Assembly (NCBI GenBank): GCA_948852945.1
Contig: CAQPBJ010000016.1
Coordinates: forward strand, 1 to 43,655
DNA length: 43,655 nucleotides
Origin: an uncultured Clostridia bacterium
Lineage (GTDB): Bacteria > Bacillota > Clostridia > TANB77 > CAG-508
Direction: 5' to 3'
This document shows, piece by piece, positions 32,397 through 42,319 of this stretch. A program made the translations under genes and the position numbers. Numbering within the stretch: the first letter of the stretch is position 1; the number at the start of each line of letters is the position of its first letter. The notes beneath the pieces were generated by a model. The model was not told where the DNA came from. It worked only from the letters and a program-made list of their open reading frames with translations, and made no database searches.

Positions 32397-32427
32397 AAAC
32401 AGGTAAGACTAATCTTACCTGTTTTAA
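32397..32427. terminator. Bidirectional terminator between the yetF operon and the SPFH gene
   Basis: AAACAGGTAAGA / TCTTACCTGTTT with a 4-base loop and a TTTT tail; symmetrical for both strands. Confidence 0.8.
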
Positions 32428-32429
32428 TG

Positions 32430-33423
<994 letters not shown>

Positions 33424-33483
33424 ATTTTCCTCCTTAAAAATTTTATTTATATTAAATATGTTAATTTTTACCGCTACAATAAA

Positions 33484-33512
33484 ATTATACCATAAAAACC
33501 TTGAAAAATAAA
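33484..33512 (-). promoter_or_regulatory. Promoter of the SPFH gene
   Basis: Minus strand TTTATT, 17 bases, TATAAT with extended -10 TATGG. Shares 18 identical bases with the promoter at 3378. Confidence 0.6.
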
Positions 33513-33632
33513 GGGTTTTTGAAAAAATAATAAATTTACTATTTAGTATTTAATAAATTTGTGGTTTATGATATAAATAAAATATGCAAAAAATAATAAA
33601 TATTTTTTATTTTAAGAAAGTGATTAAATAAT

Positions 33633-34709
33633 ATGAGTAGAAGTACTAAAAATAAAAAGAAGTTAAAAATAAGGAAAAATGGCTTACTTTATAAACTTAT
33701 ATTAGTTACATGTTTATTAATTGTAGTGCTTAATATATTAAGATATGCAGCTTATTTAAAAAAGGAAGATAATACAGTTTTACGTGTTATGATTCAAAAT
33801 AAAATTAATCCAGAACTTGAACATGATGTTTATATTGATGAAAATAGTAATATATATTTTTCTGAAGCTGATATGAAAGAATATTTTGATAAAGAGTTAT
33901 ATTATGAAAATATTGAAAATAATAAGAGAAAGTATTTTTCGTTAGTTCAAAATAAAATTTTAGAAATTATTGAAGATGAGAACTATATAAAAGTTAATAA
34001 TCAGCAGATAAATATTCAAGGCAAATTACATAAGAGAAAAGGAACTTATTATTTTCCAATTTCAGAATTAACTCATGTGTATAATTTAGAAGTTGATTAT
34101 ATAGCAGAAAATAATAGATTAAATATTGAGAAATTATCTAATGAGAAAACTACAGCGATAGTTAATAGAGATACTAAATTGAAGTATAAAATGACTAATA
34201 TTTCAAAAACAATAAAACAATTGCAACAAGGTGATAAATTGACAGTTATTGAAGAAATGAATGATAAATGGGTTAGAGTAAAAACGGCAGATTATGAAAT
34301 AGGATATGTAAAAAAATCTAAATTATTAGATTTTGAAAAAGAAAGAGAAGCATTAAATGTATCAAATCAATATTTTAGTGATTTTAATATAGAAAGAGAT
34401 ATTATTATAGAACCAAATGATTCTATATATGAAAATTTTAATGAGAAAATTTCTACATATGATGGAAGAAAAGCTATTTGTGATGAGTTATCTCAAATGA
34501 TGATAAAAGAAATAACAGATGCAGATTTATCAGAAAAATATATTGGAATAAAAATAAAGAAATTAGATATACAAAAGCCAGAAAATTATTATAAATTTTT
34601 AGAAGAATTAAGAGTTTATGCTAATAGCAATGGATGTTTTGTAATTGTTGAAAAAGCAGATGGACTAAATGAATCAAAATTAAAAGAAGTAACAGATGTT
34701 GTTATATAA
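33633..34709 (+). CDS. Exported SH3-like cell-surface protein, possibly a truncated GH18-type wall protein
   Basis: A 358-residue protein. Basic N-terminus, membrane anchor (about 18-40), a copper-amine-oxidase-N-like region (about 85-160, KVNNQQINIQGKLHKRKGTYYFPISEL), a bacterial SH3-like domain (about 170-228, DKLTVIEEMNDKWVRVKTADYEIGYVKKSKL), then a C-terminal stretch with IGIKIKKLDIQKPENYYKFLEELRVYANSNG. In similar Firmicutes proteins a glycosyl hydrolase 18 barrel follows the SH3 domain; here only a segment resembling part of it remains, without a DxxDxE motif. It ends 10 bases before the mltG start and is probably cotranscribed with it. Confidence 0.65.
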   Translation: MSRSTKNKKKLKIRKNGLLYKLILVTCLLIVVLNILRYAAYLKKEDNTVLRVMIQNKINPELEHDVYIDENSNIYFSEADMKEYFDKELYYENIENNKRKYFSLVQNKILEIIEDENYIKVNNQQINIQGKLHKRKGTYYFPISELTHVYNLEVDYIAENNRLNIEKLSNEKTTAIVNRDTKLKYKMTNISKTIKQLQQGDKLTVIEEMNDKWVRVKTADYEIGYVKKSKLLDFEKEREALNVSNQYFSDFNIERDIIIEPNDSIYENFNEKISTYDGRKAICDELSQMMIKEITDADLSEKYIGIKIKKLDIQKPENYYKFLEELRVYANSNGCFVIVEKADGLNESKLKEVTDVVI

Positions 34710-34719
34710 AGGAGGTAAT

Positions 34720-35817
34720 ATGCTAAGTAAAGAAAAAGGTGGAATAGTAGTAAAAATATTAATAGTATTAGTTTTATTAATGGTTATAGCTGGTGCAGGA
34801 GCGTTTTTATGGTATAAATCTAATATACAGCCAGCACAAACTAATAGTGAAAAAGTAGTTCTAGAAATAGAGTATGGAACAGGAATTAATAAGATTGCTG
34901 GTTTATTAGAAGAAAATGGTGTAATAAAAAGTGCTAATGCATTTAAAATTTATTGCAAAATAAATAAGAGAACTTTGATCAAAGCTGGTAAATATGAGTT
35001 TGACAAAAATATGACTATTGATCAAATTTTATCAATGGTTGAAGAAGAAAAAATACTAGATGAGACAGTAACTATAACTTTCCCAGAAGGAAGAAATATG
35101 AAGGAAATAGCAAGTATTATTGCTAAGAATACAAATAATAGTGAAGAAGACGTATATAACCTTTTAAAAGATGAAGAATATTTAGACAAGCTAATTGAAA
35201 AATATTGGTTTATAACAGATAGTGTTAAAGATAGTAAACTTTATTATTCTTTAGAAGGCTATTTATATCCTGATACTTACATATTTTCAGGAGAAGATGT
35301 AAGTGTAGAAGCTATATTTGAAAAAATGCTTGATAAAATGGATGCTGTAATTACACCATATAAAGAGAAAATAGAAGATAATAAGTATTCGATTCATGAA
35401 CTTTTATCTTTAGCATCAATGGTTGAATTAGAAGCTAAAAATAAAGAGGATAGATATGGTGTTGCATCAGTATTTTATAATAGACTAGAAAAAGGAATGG
35501 CACTTCAAAGCGATGTTACAACATATTATGGATTACAGATAGCTATGGATGAAAGAGATTTAACTATGAAAGAATTAGACGAAAATAATGGTTATAATAC
35601 TCGTTCTTCAGCAATGGCAGGAAAAATTCCTTTGGGGCCAATTTGTATGGTAAGTGATTCTGCTATAAAAGCTGTCTTAAATCCAGACAAAACAAGTAAT
35701 ATATATTTTGTTGCAGATAAAAATGGAAAAGTTTATTTTTCAGAGACAAATGAGCAACATGAAAAGATACAAAAACAGCTAAAAGATGAAGGCTTGTGGT
35801 TTACATATGACAATTAA
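34720..35817 (+). CDS. mltG: Endolytic murein transglycosylase MltG
   Basis: A 365-residue membrane-anchored enzyme that cleaves nascent glycan strands and sets their length. N-terminal helix (about 9-31), LysM-like region (about 50-120), and the YceG/MltG catalytic domain with LEGYLYPDTY, the catalytic Glu in LASMVELEAK, VFYNRLEKGMALQSDVTTYYG and YNTRSSAMAGKIPLGPI. Start ATG 34720 follows AAGGAGG; the frame is open 24 bases earlier, inside the preceding gene. In many Firmicutes mltG clusters with greA, as it does loosely here (3 kb). Confidence 0.93.
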   Translation: MLSKEKGGIVVKILIVLVLLMVIAGAGAFLWYKSNIQPAQTNSEKVVLEIEYGTGINKIAGLLEENGVIKSANAFKIYCKINKRTLIKAGKYEFDKNMTIDQILSMVEEEKILDETVTITFPEGRNMKEIASIIAKNTNNSEEDVYNLLKDEEYLDKLIEKYWFITDSVKDSKLYYSLEGYLYPDTYIFSGEDVSVEAIFEKMLDKMDAVITPYKEKIEDNKYSIHELLSLASMVELEAKNKEDRYGVASVFYNRLEKGMALQSDVTTYYGLQIAMDERDLTMKELDENNGYNTRSSAMAGKIPLGPICMVSDSAIKAVLNPDKTSNIYFVADKNGKVYFSETNEQHEKIQKQLKDEGLWFTYDN

Positions 35818-35830
35818 AGATGTATAAAAC

Positions 35831-35859
35831 TTGACAAATCTGGAAAAACTGTTTAAAAT
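35831..35859 (+). promoter_or_regulatory. Promoter of the T-box-aspS transcript
   Basis: TTGACA, 17 bases, TAAAAT. Confidence 0.75.
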
Positions 35860-35866
35860 AAATAAT

Positions 35867-36092
35867 ATGAATTTAAAATATGTTGTGCGTTGATAACACA
35901 AAGTAATTGTGATAGAAAGTTTAAAAGAGAGAATTGTCACCGGCTGAAAGCAATTCAAACTGAAACAATTATGAAACACGTTGGAGTACATTTTAAAGAG
36001 TGGAAAACATTTAATGTTTTTAAGATTGGTGGTACCACGGAGTAAAAAAGTATATTGAGCTTCGTCCTTTCGATAGGACGAAGCTTTTTTGA
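35867..36092 (+). promoter_or_regulatory. T-box riboswitch upstream of aspS, specifier reads AAC
   Basis: The antiterminator T-box sequence GGTGGTACCACGG is at 36028-36040. The terminator AGCTTCGTCC / GGACGAAGCT plus T6 is at 36058-36092. Stem I includes AGAGAGAATTG and a distal CGGCTGAAAG loop; its 3' side ends ACAATTATGAAACACGTTGGAGT. Aligning the TTGGAGT element with the glyS T-box of this window and with the known GAAC-codon-NN-CCTTGAGT layout puts the specifier at 35975-35977, AAC (Asn). No GAC or GAT occurs on the 3' side of stem I. CAC (35977-35979) is a less likely reading. Confidence 0.85.
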
Positions 36093-36171
36093 TTTTAAAA
36101 GCACATTTTCAAAAAATATATTTTTAAAATCAAAAATATTTACTAGATACAAGTGGTAGAAAGGAGAAAAA

Positions 36172-37932
36172 ATGAACGAGTATAGAACATATACATGTAA
36201 CACTATAAGAAAAGAGCATGTGGGTGAAAAAATTAAGCTAGCAGGCTGGATACAAACTATTAGAGATATGGGAGGAATCATTTTTGTTGATTTACGTGAT
36301 CAATATGGAATAACTCAAATAGTTGCTTCAGGAAATGAAGAATTAGTAGATAGTTTGGCTAGAATACCTGTTGAATCTACTATTTCAGTAGAAGGAACAG
36401 TAAGACTTAGAGATGATGAAACAATTAATGAAAAACTAGATACAGGTTTAGTTGAATTATTTGTAGAAAAGATAGAAATGTTAGGAAAAAGAACTAAAGA
36501 TTTACCATTTGAAATTGAAAATAGTAGAGAAGTTAGAGAAGATTTAAGACTTCAATATAGATTTTTAGATTTAAGAAATGAGAAATTGAAAAATAATTTA
36601 ATATTAAGATCAAAAGTTATTCAATTTATGAGAGATCAGATGATTAAAAAGGACTTTCTTGAAGTGCAAACTCCAATTCTGACTAGTTCTTCACCAGAAG
36701 GAGCTAGAGACTATTTGGTTCCTAGTAGAATTTATCCAGGAAAATTTTATGCTCTTCCTCAAGCACCACAACAATTTAAACAATTGTTAATGGTTTCAGG
36801 AATAGATAAATATTTTCAAATAGCACCTTGTTTTAGAGATGAAGATGCTAGAGCTGATAGAACACCAGGAGAGTTTTATCAATTAGATATGGAAATGTCT
36901 TTCGCAACTCAAGAAGATGTTTTTGGAGTAATGGAAGAAGTTATATATAGTGTTTTTAAAGAATTTTCAGATAAAAAGATAGCAGAATATCCATTTCCAA
37001 GAATTCCATATAAAGAGGCAATGCTTAAATATGGTTCAGATAAGCCAGATTTAAGAAATCCACTTATAATTCAAGATGTAACAGACATTTTTGAAAAAAT
37101 TGATTTAAAAGTATTTAATGGTAAAATAGTTAGAATTATTACTGTTCCAGAAGGGGCAAAAGAGCCAAGAACTTTATTTGAAGGAATGACTGATTTTGCT
37201 ATTAAAGATTGCAAAGCAAAAGGATTAGCATGGCTTAAAGTTGGTGAAGATAGATCTTTGCAAGGACCTATTGCCAAATTTATTGATGATGCTTCTAGAG
37301 AAGAAATGCTTACTAGAACAAATACTAAAGCAGGAGATGCAATTTTCTTTATTGCTGAACATGAGCCAATTGTTTCAAAATTAGGTGGACAAATAAGAGA
37401 AGAGCTAGGAAAAAGATTAGGAATTATTGATGAGTCTGAATATAGATTCTGTTGGATTGTAGATTTTCCAATGTATGAAAGAGTTGATAATGGAAAAATA
37501 GAATTTTGTCATAATCCATTTTCAATGCCACAGGGTGGAATGGAAGCATTAGAAACTAAGGAACCATTAGATATTTTGGCATATCAATATGATATAGTAG
37601 GTAATGGTATAGAGTTAGCTTCTGGTGCTGTTAGAAATCATTCACCAGAAATTATGGTTAAAGCTTTTGAAATAGCAGGATATGACGAAAAAGTTATTTT
37701 AGAAAAATTTTCTGCATTGTATAATGCATTTAGTTACGGAGCTCCACCACATGCAGGAATTGCACCTGGTATCGACAGAATTATAATGTTATTAGCTGGT
37801 GAAGAAACAATAAGAGAAATTCAAGCATTTCCAATGAATGCAAAGGCACAAGACTTATTAATGGGAGCGCCTACAGCTGTTACTCAGAAGCAATTAGATG
37901 AAATTCATATTAAAATTAATGAAAAAAGATAG
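36172..37932 (+). CDS. aspS: Aspartyl-tRNA synthetase (bacterial type)
   Basis: A 586-residue class II synthetase: N-terminal OB-fold anticodon domain (about 1-105, KLAGWIQTIRDMGGIIFVDLRD), catalytic core with motif 1, motif 2 (FRDEDARADRTPGEFYQLDMEM), the bacterial GAD insertion (about 290-400) and motif 3 (GAPPHAGIAPGIDRIIML). In the anticodon domain the position that is often Leu in discriminating and His in non-discriminating enzymes (RDxGG) is Met, so specificity is not settled by this residue. The T-box in front seems to sense tRNA-Asn, which would fit an enzyme that also charges tRNA-Asn with Asp. Starts after AAAGGAGA; the terminator at 37945 overlaps the next gene's ribosome binding site. 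Confidence 0.95.
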   Translation: MNEYRTYTCNTIRKEHVGEKIKLAGWIQTIRDMGGIIFVDLRDQYGITQIVASGNEELVDSLARIPVESTISVEGTVRLRDDETINEKLDTGLVELFVEKIEMLGKRTKDLPFEIENSREVREDLRLQYRFLDLRNEKLKNNLILRSKVIQFMRDQMIKKDFLEVQTPILTSSSPEGARDYLVPSRIYPGKFYALPQAPQQFKQLLMVSGIDKYFQIAPCFRDEDARADRTPGEFYQLDMEMSFATQEDVFGVMEEVIYSVFKEFSDKKIAEYPFPRIPYKEAMLKYGSDKPDLRNPLIIQDVTDIFEKIDLKVFNGKIVRIITVPEGAKEPRTLFEGMTDFAIKDCKAKGLAWLKVGEDRSLQGPIAKFIDDASREEMLTRTNTKAGDAIFFIAEHEPIVSKLGGQIREELGKRLGIIDESEYRFCWIVDFPMYERVDNGKIEFCHNPFSMPQGGMEALETKEPLDILAYQYDIVGNGIELASGAVRNHSPEIMVKAFEIAGYDEKVILEKFSALYNAFSYGAPPHAGIAPGIDRIIMLLAGEETIREIQAFPMNAKAQDLLMGAPTAVTQKQLDEIHIKINEKR

Positions 37933-37944
37933 AATAAATAAGTT

Positions 37945-37977
37945 TCACCTTCATAGAAATTATGAAGGTGATTTTTT
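37945..37977 (+). terminator. aspS terminator that contains the next gene's ribosome binding site
   Basis: TCACCTTCATA / TATGAAGGTGA stem, 5-base loop, T6, then directly ATG of the next gene. The 3' arm carries AAGGTGA, the only Shine-Dalgarno sequence for that start, 6 bases away. Folding would both end transcription and hide the site. Confidence 0.75.
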
Positions 37978-38892
37978 ATGGGAAATGCTAATATTGCATA
38001 TATAGATTATATAGAATCATATTTAGATATATTAAATTCAAATTTTCCAAAATGGTTTAGAAAAATAGTTTATAAGATTTTAAATTATTTTGGATATATT
38101 AGAGTATCAAATAATTATTATGTATTAATGTGCGAAGATGGGAAAGATATTAACGAAAGGTTTATAAAAAGACTAATAAGAAAGATAAAATATAGTAACT
38201 TTAAAAATATTGTACTTGCAGAAGAATTATATAAATCTGAAGAAATATTAGCTAGATTGAGAAAAGATTTTAATATATTAGATGGAAAATGGTTATATAA
38301 ATTTTTAATTTTAGAAATCATACAAAAAATTTCTGTAGTTCAGAATAAAAAAATTGATGAATATGAAGTGACTGTTTTATGTGATAATCCTACAGAAATT
38401 GTTTTTGAAAATATTAAAGAACTTTCTAAAAGATGCAAGATAGTAAATGTTCTTACTATTAACAGTGTAGATAAATTTAATAATATAGAAAAGGAATTAT
38501 ATGAAAAAAATGGATTGCTTTTAAATATATCTACGAATACAGAAAAAGTGTGCTTGTTTTCAGATATTATTGTGAATATTGATTTTGATAAAAATATGTT
38601 GAATAGGTGTTGTTTTCGAGACAACAGTATTTTAATTCAGGTTACAAAAGAAAAATTTGAAAGAAACTTTATGGCAGTTATAACTTTTTATAATTTGAGC
38701 TTTGCGAAAACATATACAACTTTTTTTAATAAAATGAATCATTTTGATGAAGAAATTTTATATGAAAGTTTATTATATTATAGTATTTCGCTTGAAGGAA
38801 TGAGAAAGTTTTTTGATAGGGATAATGTTAAAGTAAAGAGCTTTGAAGGGTTACATGGAAAAATAAACTATAAAGAATTAAAAACAGGTTAA
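37978..38892 (+). CDS. Hypothetical protein (304 aa)
   Basis: A 304-residue soluble protein, not recognised. The N-terminal 60 residues are aromatic and basic; residues about 125-200 read like a Rossmann-type unit (YEVTVLCDNPTEIVFENIKELSKRCKIVNVLTI); the C-terminus is helical (FFNKMNHFDEEILYESLLYYSISLEGM). Six or seven Cys without regular spacing, no signal peptide. Its translation start lies immediately behind the aspS terminator hairpin, so it is probably expressed at low level by readthrough or when the hairpin is prevented. No promoter was seen between aspS and this gene. Confidence 0.6.
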   Translation: MGNANIAYIDYIESYLDILNSNFPKWFRKIVYKILNYFGYIRVSNNYYVLMCEDGKDINERFIKRLIRKIKYSNFKNIVLAEELYKSEEILARLRKDFNILDGKWLYKFLILEIIQKISVVQNKKIDEYEVTVLCDNPTEIVFENIKELSKRCKIVNVLTINSVDKFNNIEKELYEKNGLLLNISTNTEKVCLFSDIIVNIDFDKNMLNRCCFRDNSILIQVTKEKFERNFMAVITFYNLSFAKTYTTFFNKMNHFDEEILYESLLYYSISLEGMRKFFDRDNVKVKSFEGLHGKINYKELKTG

Positions 38893-38909
38893 TATAAATG
38901 CAAAAATAC

Positions 38910-38938
38910 TTGACAAATTTTTGGTTTAATACTATTAT
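38910..38938 (+). promoter_or_regulatory. Promoter of greA
   Basis: TTGACA, 17 bases, TATTAT. Confidence 0.8.
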
Positions 38939-38976
38939 AATGAGCGTTAATAACTTTAGAGAGGAGTCTGATCAAG

Positions 38977-39456
38977 ATGGAAGAAAAGAAAGAAATATTA
39001 TTAACACAAGAAGGTTATGATAATTTAGAAAAAGAGATTGAATTTTTAAAAACAGAAAAAAGAACTGAGATAGCAGAGCGTATTAAAGTTGCTTTAGGTT
39101 TTGGTGATTTATCAGAAAATTCAGAATATGATGAAGCTAAAAGTGCGCAAGCTGCTAATGAAAATAAAATTGCTGAATTAGAAGGCAAAATTAGATATGC
39201 TAAAATTATAGATGAATCTGAAATAGATACAAAAACTGTTCAAATAGGAAATATTGTTACACTTCATGATATAGAATTTAATGAAGAAATAGAATATACA
39301 ATTGTTGGTTCAACAGAAGTTGATTTAGCTTTAAATAGAATTTCAAATGAATCTCCTATGGGTTCAGCTTTACTTGGGGCTAAAAAAGGTGAAGTTGTTG
39401 AAGTTGAAGCTCCAGCAGGAATTATGAAATACAAAATTTTAGCTATAAAAAAATAA
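38977..39456 (+). CDS. greA: Transcription elongation factor GreA
   Basis: A 159-residue protein of normal GreA length. N-terminal coiled coil that enters the RNA polymerase secondary channel (about 1-75), with the tip acids in GFGDLSENSEYDEAK, then the C-terminal FKBP-like domain (about 80-159; GSTEVDLALNRISNESPMGSALLGAKKGEVVEVEAPAG). It rescues backtracked polymerase by stimulating transcript cleavage. Strong promoter, GAGAGGAG site and terminator at 39482 make it a single unit. Confidence 0.97.
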   Translation: MEEKKEILLTQEGYDNLEKEIEFLKTEKRTEIAERIKVALGFGDLSENSEYDEAKSAQAANENKIAELEGKIRYAKIIDESEIDTKTVQIGNIVTLHDIEFNEEIEYTIVGSTEVDLALNRISNESPMGSALLGAKKGEVVEVEAPAGIMKYKILAIKK

Positions 39457-39481
39457 ATAGTTTAATAAATTAATTAAAAAG

Positions 39482-39511
39482 AGCATATGGAGGAATCTAT
39501 ATGCTTTTTTT
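39482..39511 (+). terminator. Intrinsic terminator after greA
   Basis: AGCATAT / ATATGCT stem with a 10-base loop and T7. Confidence 0.75.
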
Positions 39512-39536
39512 CTGACAATTTATTATTCTGTGTATA

Positions 39537-39565
39537 TTGATAATACTTTTTTTCTGGAATATAAT
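39537..39565 (+). promoter_or_regulatory. Promoter of the fused ABC transporter gene
   Basis: TTGATA, 17 bases, TATAAT. Confidence 0.7.
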
Positions 39566-39593
39566 GTTACTAGTTTTTTTGAAAGGAGAAAGT

Positions 39594-42179
39594 ATGTTAC
39601 AACTTAAAAATATAACAAAAGATTATTTATCAGGAGATCAAACAGTACATGCATTAAAAGGAATTGATATAGAATTTAGAAAATCAGAATTTGTTTCTAT
39701 TTTAGGACCTAGTGGTTGTGGTAAAACAACATTACTTAATATAATTGGTGGTTTAGATAGATATACAAGTGGAGATTTAATAATTAATGGTAAATCAACA
39801 AAAGAGTTTAAAGATAGAGAATGGGATGCATATAGAAATTATTCTGTAGGATTTGTTTTTCAAAGTTATAATTTGATACCACATCAAACAGTTTTGGCAA
39901 ATGTTGAACTTGCTCTTACTTTATCAGGAGTAGGAAAAAAAGAAAGAAAGCAAAAAGCAATAAAAGCTTTGGAAGATGTTGGATTAAAAGAACAAATACA
40001 TAAAAAACCAAATCAATTATCTGGTGGGCAAATGCAAAGAGTTGCAATAGCTAGAGCTTTAGTTAATGATCCAGATATTATTTTAGCTGATGAACCAACT
40101 GGAGCTTTAGATACCGAGACTAGTGTTCAGATTATGGAAATATTAAAAAGTATTTCTAATGATAAATTGATTGTTATGGTTACACATAATCCAGAGTTAG
40201 CAGAAAAGTATTCTTCTAGAGTAATAAAAGCTCTTGATGGTAAAGTAATTAGCGATTCTAATCCATATACAGAAGATGACAAGAAAAACGAAGGTGAATT
40301 GAAAGCAAAGTCAGGAAAAACATCAATGAATTTTTTAACTGCTTTATCATTAAGTTTAAATAATTTAATGACTAAAAAAGGTAGGACATTTTTAACTGCT
40401 TTTGCTGGAAGTATTGGTATAATAGGTATTGCACTGATATTATCATTGTCTCATGGTGTTAATGATTATATTGCTAAAGTTCAAGAAGATACTTTATCAA
40501 ATTATCCATTAACAATATATGAAGAAAGTGTGGATGCTTCTTCAATTATGGAAGTATTTATGAACGATGATAGTAAAGAATATAATGACGATAAAATTCA
40601 CTCAAAGCAAATGGTAGGAAAGGTATTTGAAAAGATTTCTAAGGAAGTTCAGAGAAATAATTTAAAAGATTTTAAGAAGTATATTGATGAAACAGATAAT
40701 GATATAAAAAAATATTCTAATGCTGTTCAATATGGATATAATCTAACTCTTAATGTATATAAGTCAAATATAGAAGAAGGGGCAATACAAGTTAATCCTT
40801 CTACTACATTTCAAAAATTGGGTATGACAGAATCTTCTGACGAATCAACGTATATGATGGGAAATTCAATGGATGTTTGGACAGAAATGATGGATAATGA
40901 TGAATTATTAAAATCACAATATGATGTTATTTCTGGTAAATGGCCTGAAAGTTATAATGAAGTAATGCTTATTGTAAATGAAAATAATGAAATAAGTGAT
41001 TATACTTTGTATTCATTAGGAATAAAAAATCAAAATGAGCTTACTGAGAAGATGCATAAAATTATGGCTGGTGAACAAATTGAAGAATTACAAGATGAAA
41101 GCTATAATAGTGAAGATTTTATAGGCTTATCATATAAAGTGCTTTTAAATACAGATTATTACACTAAAAACGGAAATACTTGGTCAAATAGAAGAAATGA
41201 TGAAGTATATTTAAAAGAAAAAATAGCTAATGCACAAGAAGTAAAGATTGTTGGTGTAGTAAAACCTAAAGAAGAAGCTACAGCTACTTCAATGGGGGAT
41301 GTTGGAATTGTAGCATATAGAAAAGAACTTACTGAATATATTATAAATAAAATAAATGAAACAGAAATTGCCAAAGAACAACGTGCTAATCCAAATATTA
41401 ATGTATTTACAGGAAAAGAGTTCACAGTAGTAAGCGAAGGAAGTACTAGCGGTTTTGATTATTCAAGTTTAAGTCCAGAAGAACAAGCTAATATGGCTAC
41501 TCTTTCACAAGAAGAGCTAGCAGGAGTGATAGCTTCATATACAGATATGTCTAATTCTACATATGAAGAAAATTTAAAGAAGCTAGGTATACGTGATTTA
41601 GATTCACCTTCATCAATTAATATTTATCCAATTGATTTCGAGTGTAAAGATAAAATAACAGCAGATATAGAAAAATATAATGAGCAAAAAAGAAATGAAG
41701 GTAAAGAAAATGATGTAATTCAATATACAGATATGGTAGCAACAATGATGACTTCTGTAACTGTTATTGTAAATATGATTAGTTATGTGTTAATAGCCTT
41801 TGTATCAATTTCGTTAGTAGTTTCTTCAATAATGATTGGAATTATAACATATATATCTGTACTTGAACGTATTAAGGAAATCGGAATTTTACGTAGTATA
41901 GGTGCTTCTAAAAAGGATATTTCTAGAGTATTTAATGCAGAGACATTTATTGTCGGTTTGGTAGCAGGATTAATTGGAATAGGAATAACGGTATTATTAA
42001 ACTTCCCAATAAATTCGATAATAAAGAATGTTGCAGATGTATCAAACTTAGCAAAATTGCCAGTAGTAGGAGCTATTATATTAATAATTATAAGTATGTT
42101 CCTTACAATGATAGCAGGTTTAATTCCAGCTAAGATAGCTAGCAAAAAAGACCCAGTAGATGCATTAAGAAGTGAATAA
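39594..42179 (+). CDS. Fused MacB-type ABC transporter (ATPase plus FtsX-like permease)
   Basis: An 861-residue protein. N-terminal ABC ATPase (about 1-220): Walker A GPSGCGKT at 38-45, signature LSGGQMQRVAIARAL, Walker B IILADEPTGALD, H-loop MVTHNPEL. Then a membrane helix (about 262-285), a large extracytoplasmic domain (about 290-710) and three C-terminal helices with the FtsX-like permease signature VLERIKEIGILRSIGASKKDI. MacB-type proteins are mechanotransducers that export or extract peptides, lipoproteins or antibiotics; substrate unknown. Unlike MacB of Gram-negatives there is no adaptor gene beside it. Start ATG 39594 has GAAAGGAG before it; an upstream in-frame ATG at 39537 overlaps the promoter and is rejected. 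Confidence 0.9.
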   Translation: MLQLKNITKDYLSGDQTVHALKGIDIEFRKSEFVSILGPSGCGKTTLLNIIGGLDRYTSGDLIINGKSTKEFKDREWDAYRNYSVGFVFQSYNLIPHQTVLANVELALTLSGVGKKERKQKAIKALEDVGLKEQIHKKPNQLSGGQMQRVAIARALVNDPDIILADEPTGALDTETSVQIMEILKSISNDKLIVMVTHNPELAEKYSSRVIKALDGKVISDSNPYTEDDKKNEGELKAKSGKTSMNFLTALSLSLNNLMTKKGRTFLTAFAGSIGIIGIALILSLSHGVNDYIAKVQEDTLSNYPLTIYEESVDASSIMEVFMNDDSKEYNDDKIHSKQMVGKVFEKISKEVQRNNLKDFKKYIDETDNDIKKYSNAVQYGYNLTLNVYKSNIEEGAIQVNPSTTFQKLGMTESSDESTYMMGNSMDVWTEMMDNDELLKSQYDVISGKWPESYNEVMLIVNENNEISDYTLYSLGIKNQNELTEKMHKIMAGEQIEELQDESYNSEDFIGLSYKVLLNTDYYTKNGNTWSNRRNDEVYLKEKIANAQEVKIVGVVKPKEEATATSMGDVGIVAYRKELTEYIINKINETEIAKEQRANPNINVFTGKEFTVVSEGSTSGFDYSSLSPEEQANMATLSQEELAGVIASYTDMSNSTYEENLKKLGIRDLDSPSSINIYPIDFECKDKITADIEKYNEQKRNEGKENDVIQYTDMVATMMTSVTVIVNMISYVLIAFVSISLVVSSIMIGIITYISVLERIKEIGILRSIGASKKDISRVFNAETFIVGLVAGLIGIGITVLLNFPINSIIKNVADVSNLAKLPVVGAIILIIISMFLTMIAGLIPAKIASKKDPVDALRSE

Positions 42180-42189
42180 AAAAAATAAA

Positions 42190-42222
42190 AGAAGTATGAA
42201 ATTAAACATACTTCTTTTTTTG
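42190..42222 (+). terminator. Intrinsic terminator after the ABC transporter
   Basis: AGAAGTATG / CATACTTCT, 8-base loop, T7. Confidence 0.88.
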
Positions 42223-42319
42223 TAATTAAGTTGTTTCAATTTATAGAAAAAATGTGAGCAAACAAACATACTGTACACATAAAAAATCGAAATAAAATTT
42301 TTTTGTTAACCTTAAAATT

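Noticed and set aside
39497..39516. GGAGGA followed by ATG in the greA terminator
   Set aside because: The frame closes after four codons; the sequence is explained as the loop and arm of the terminator.
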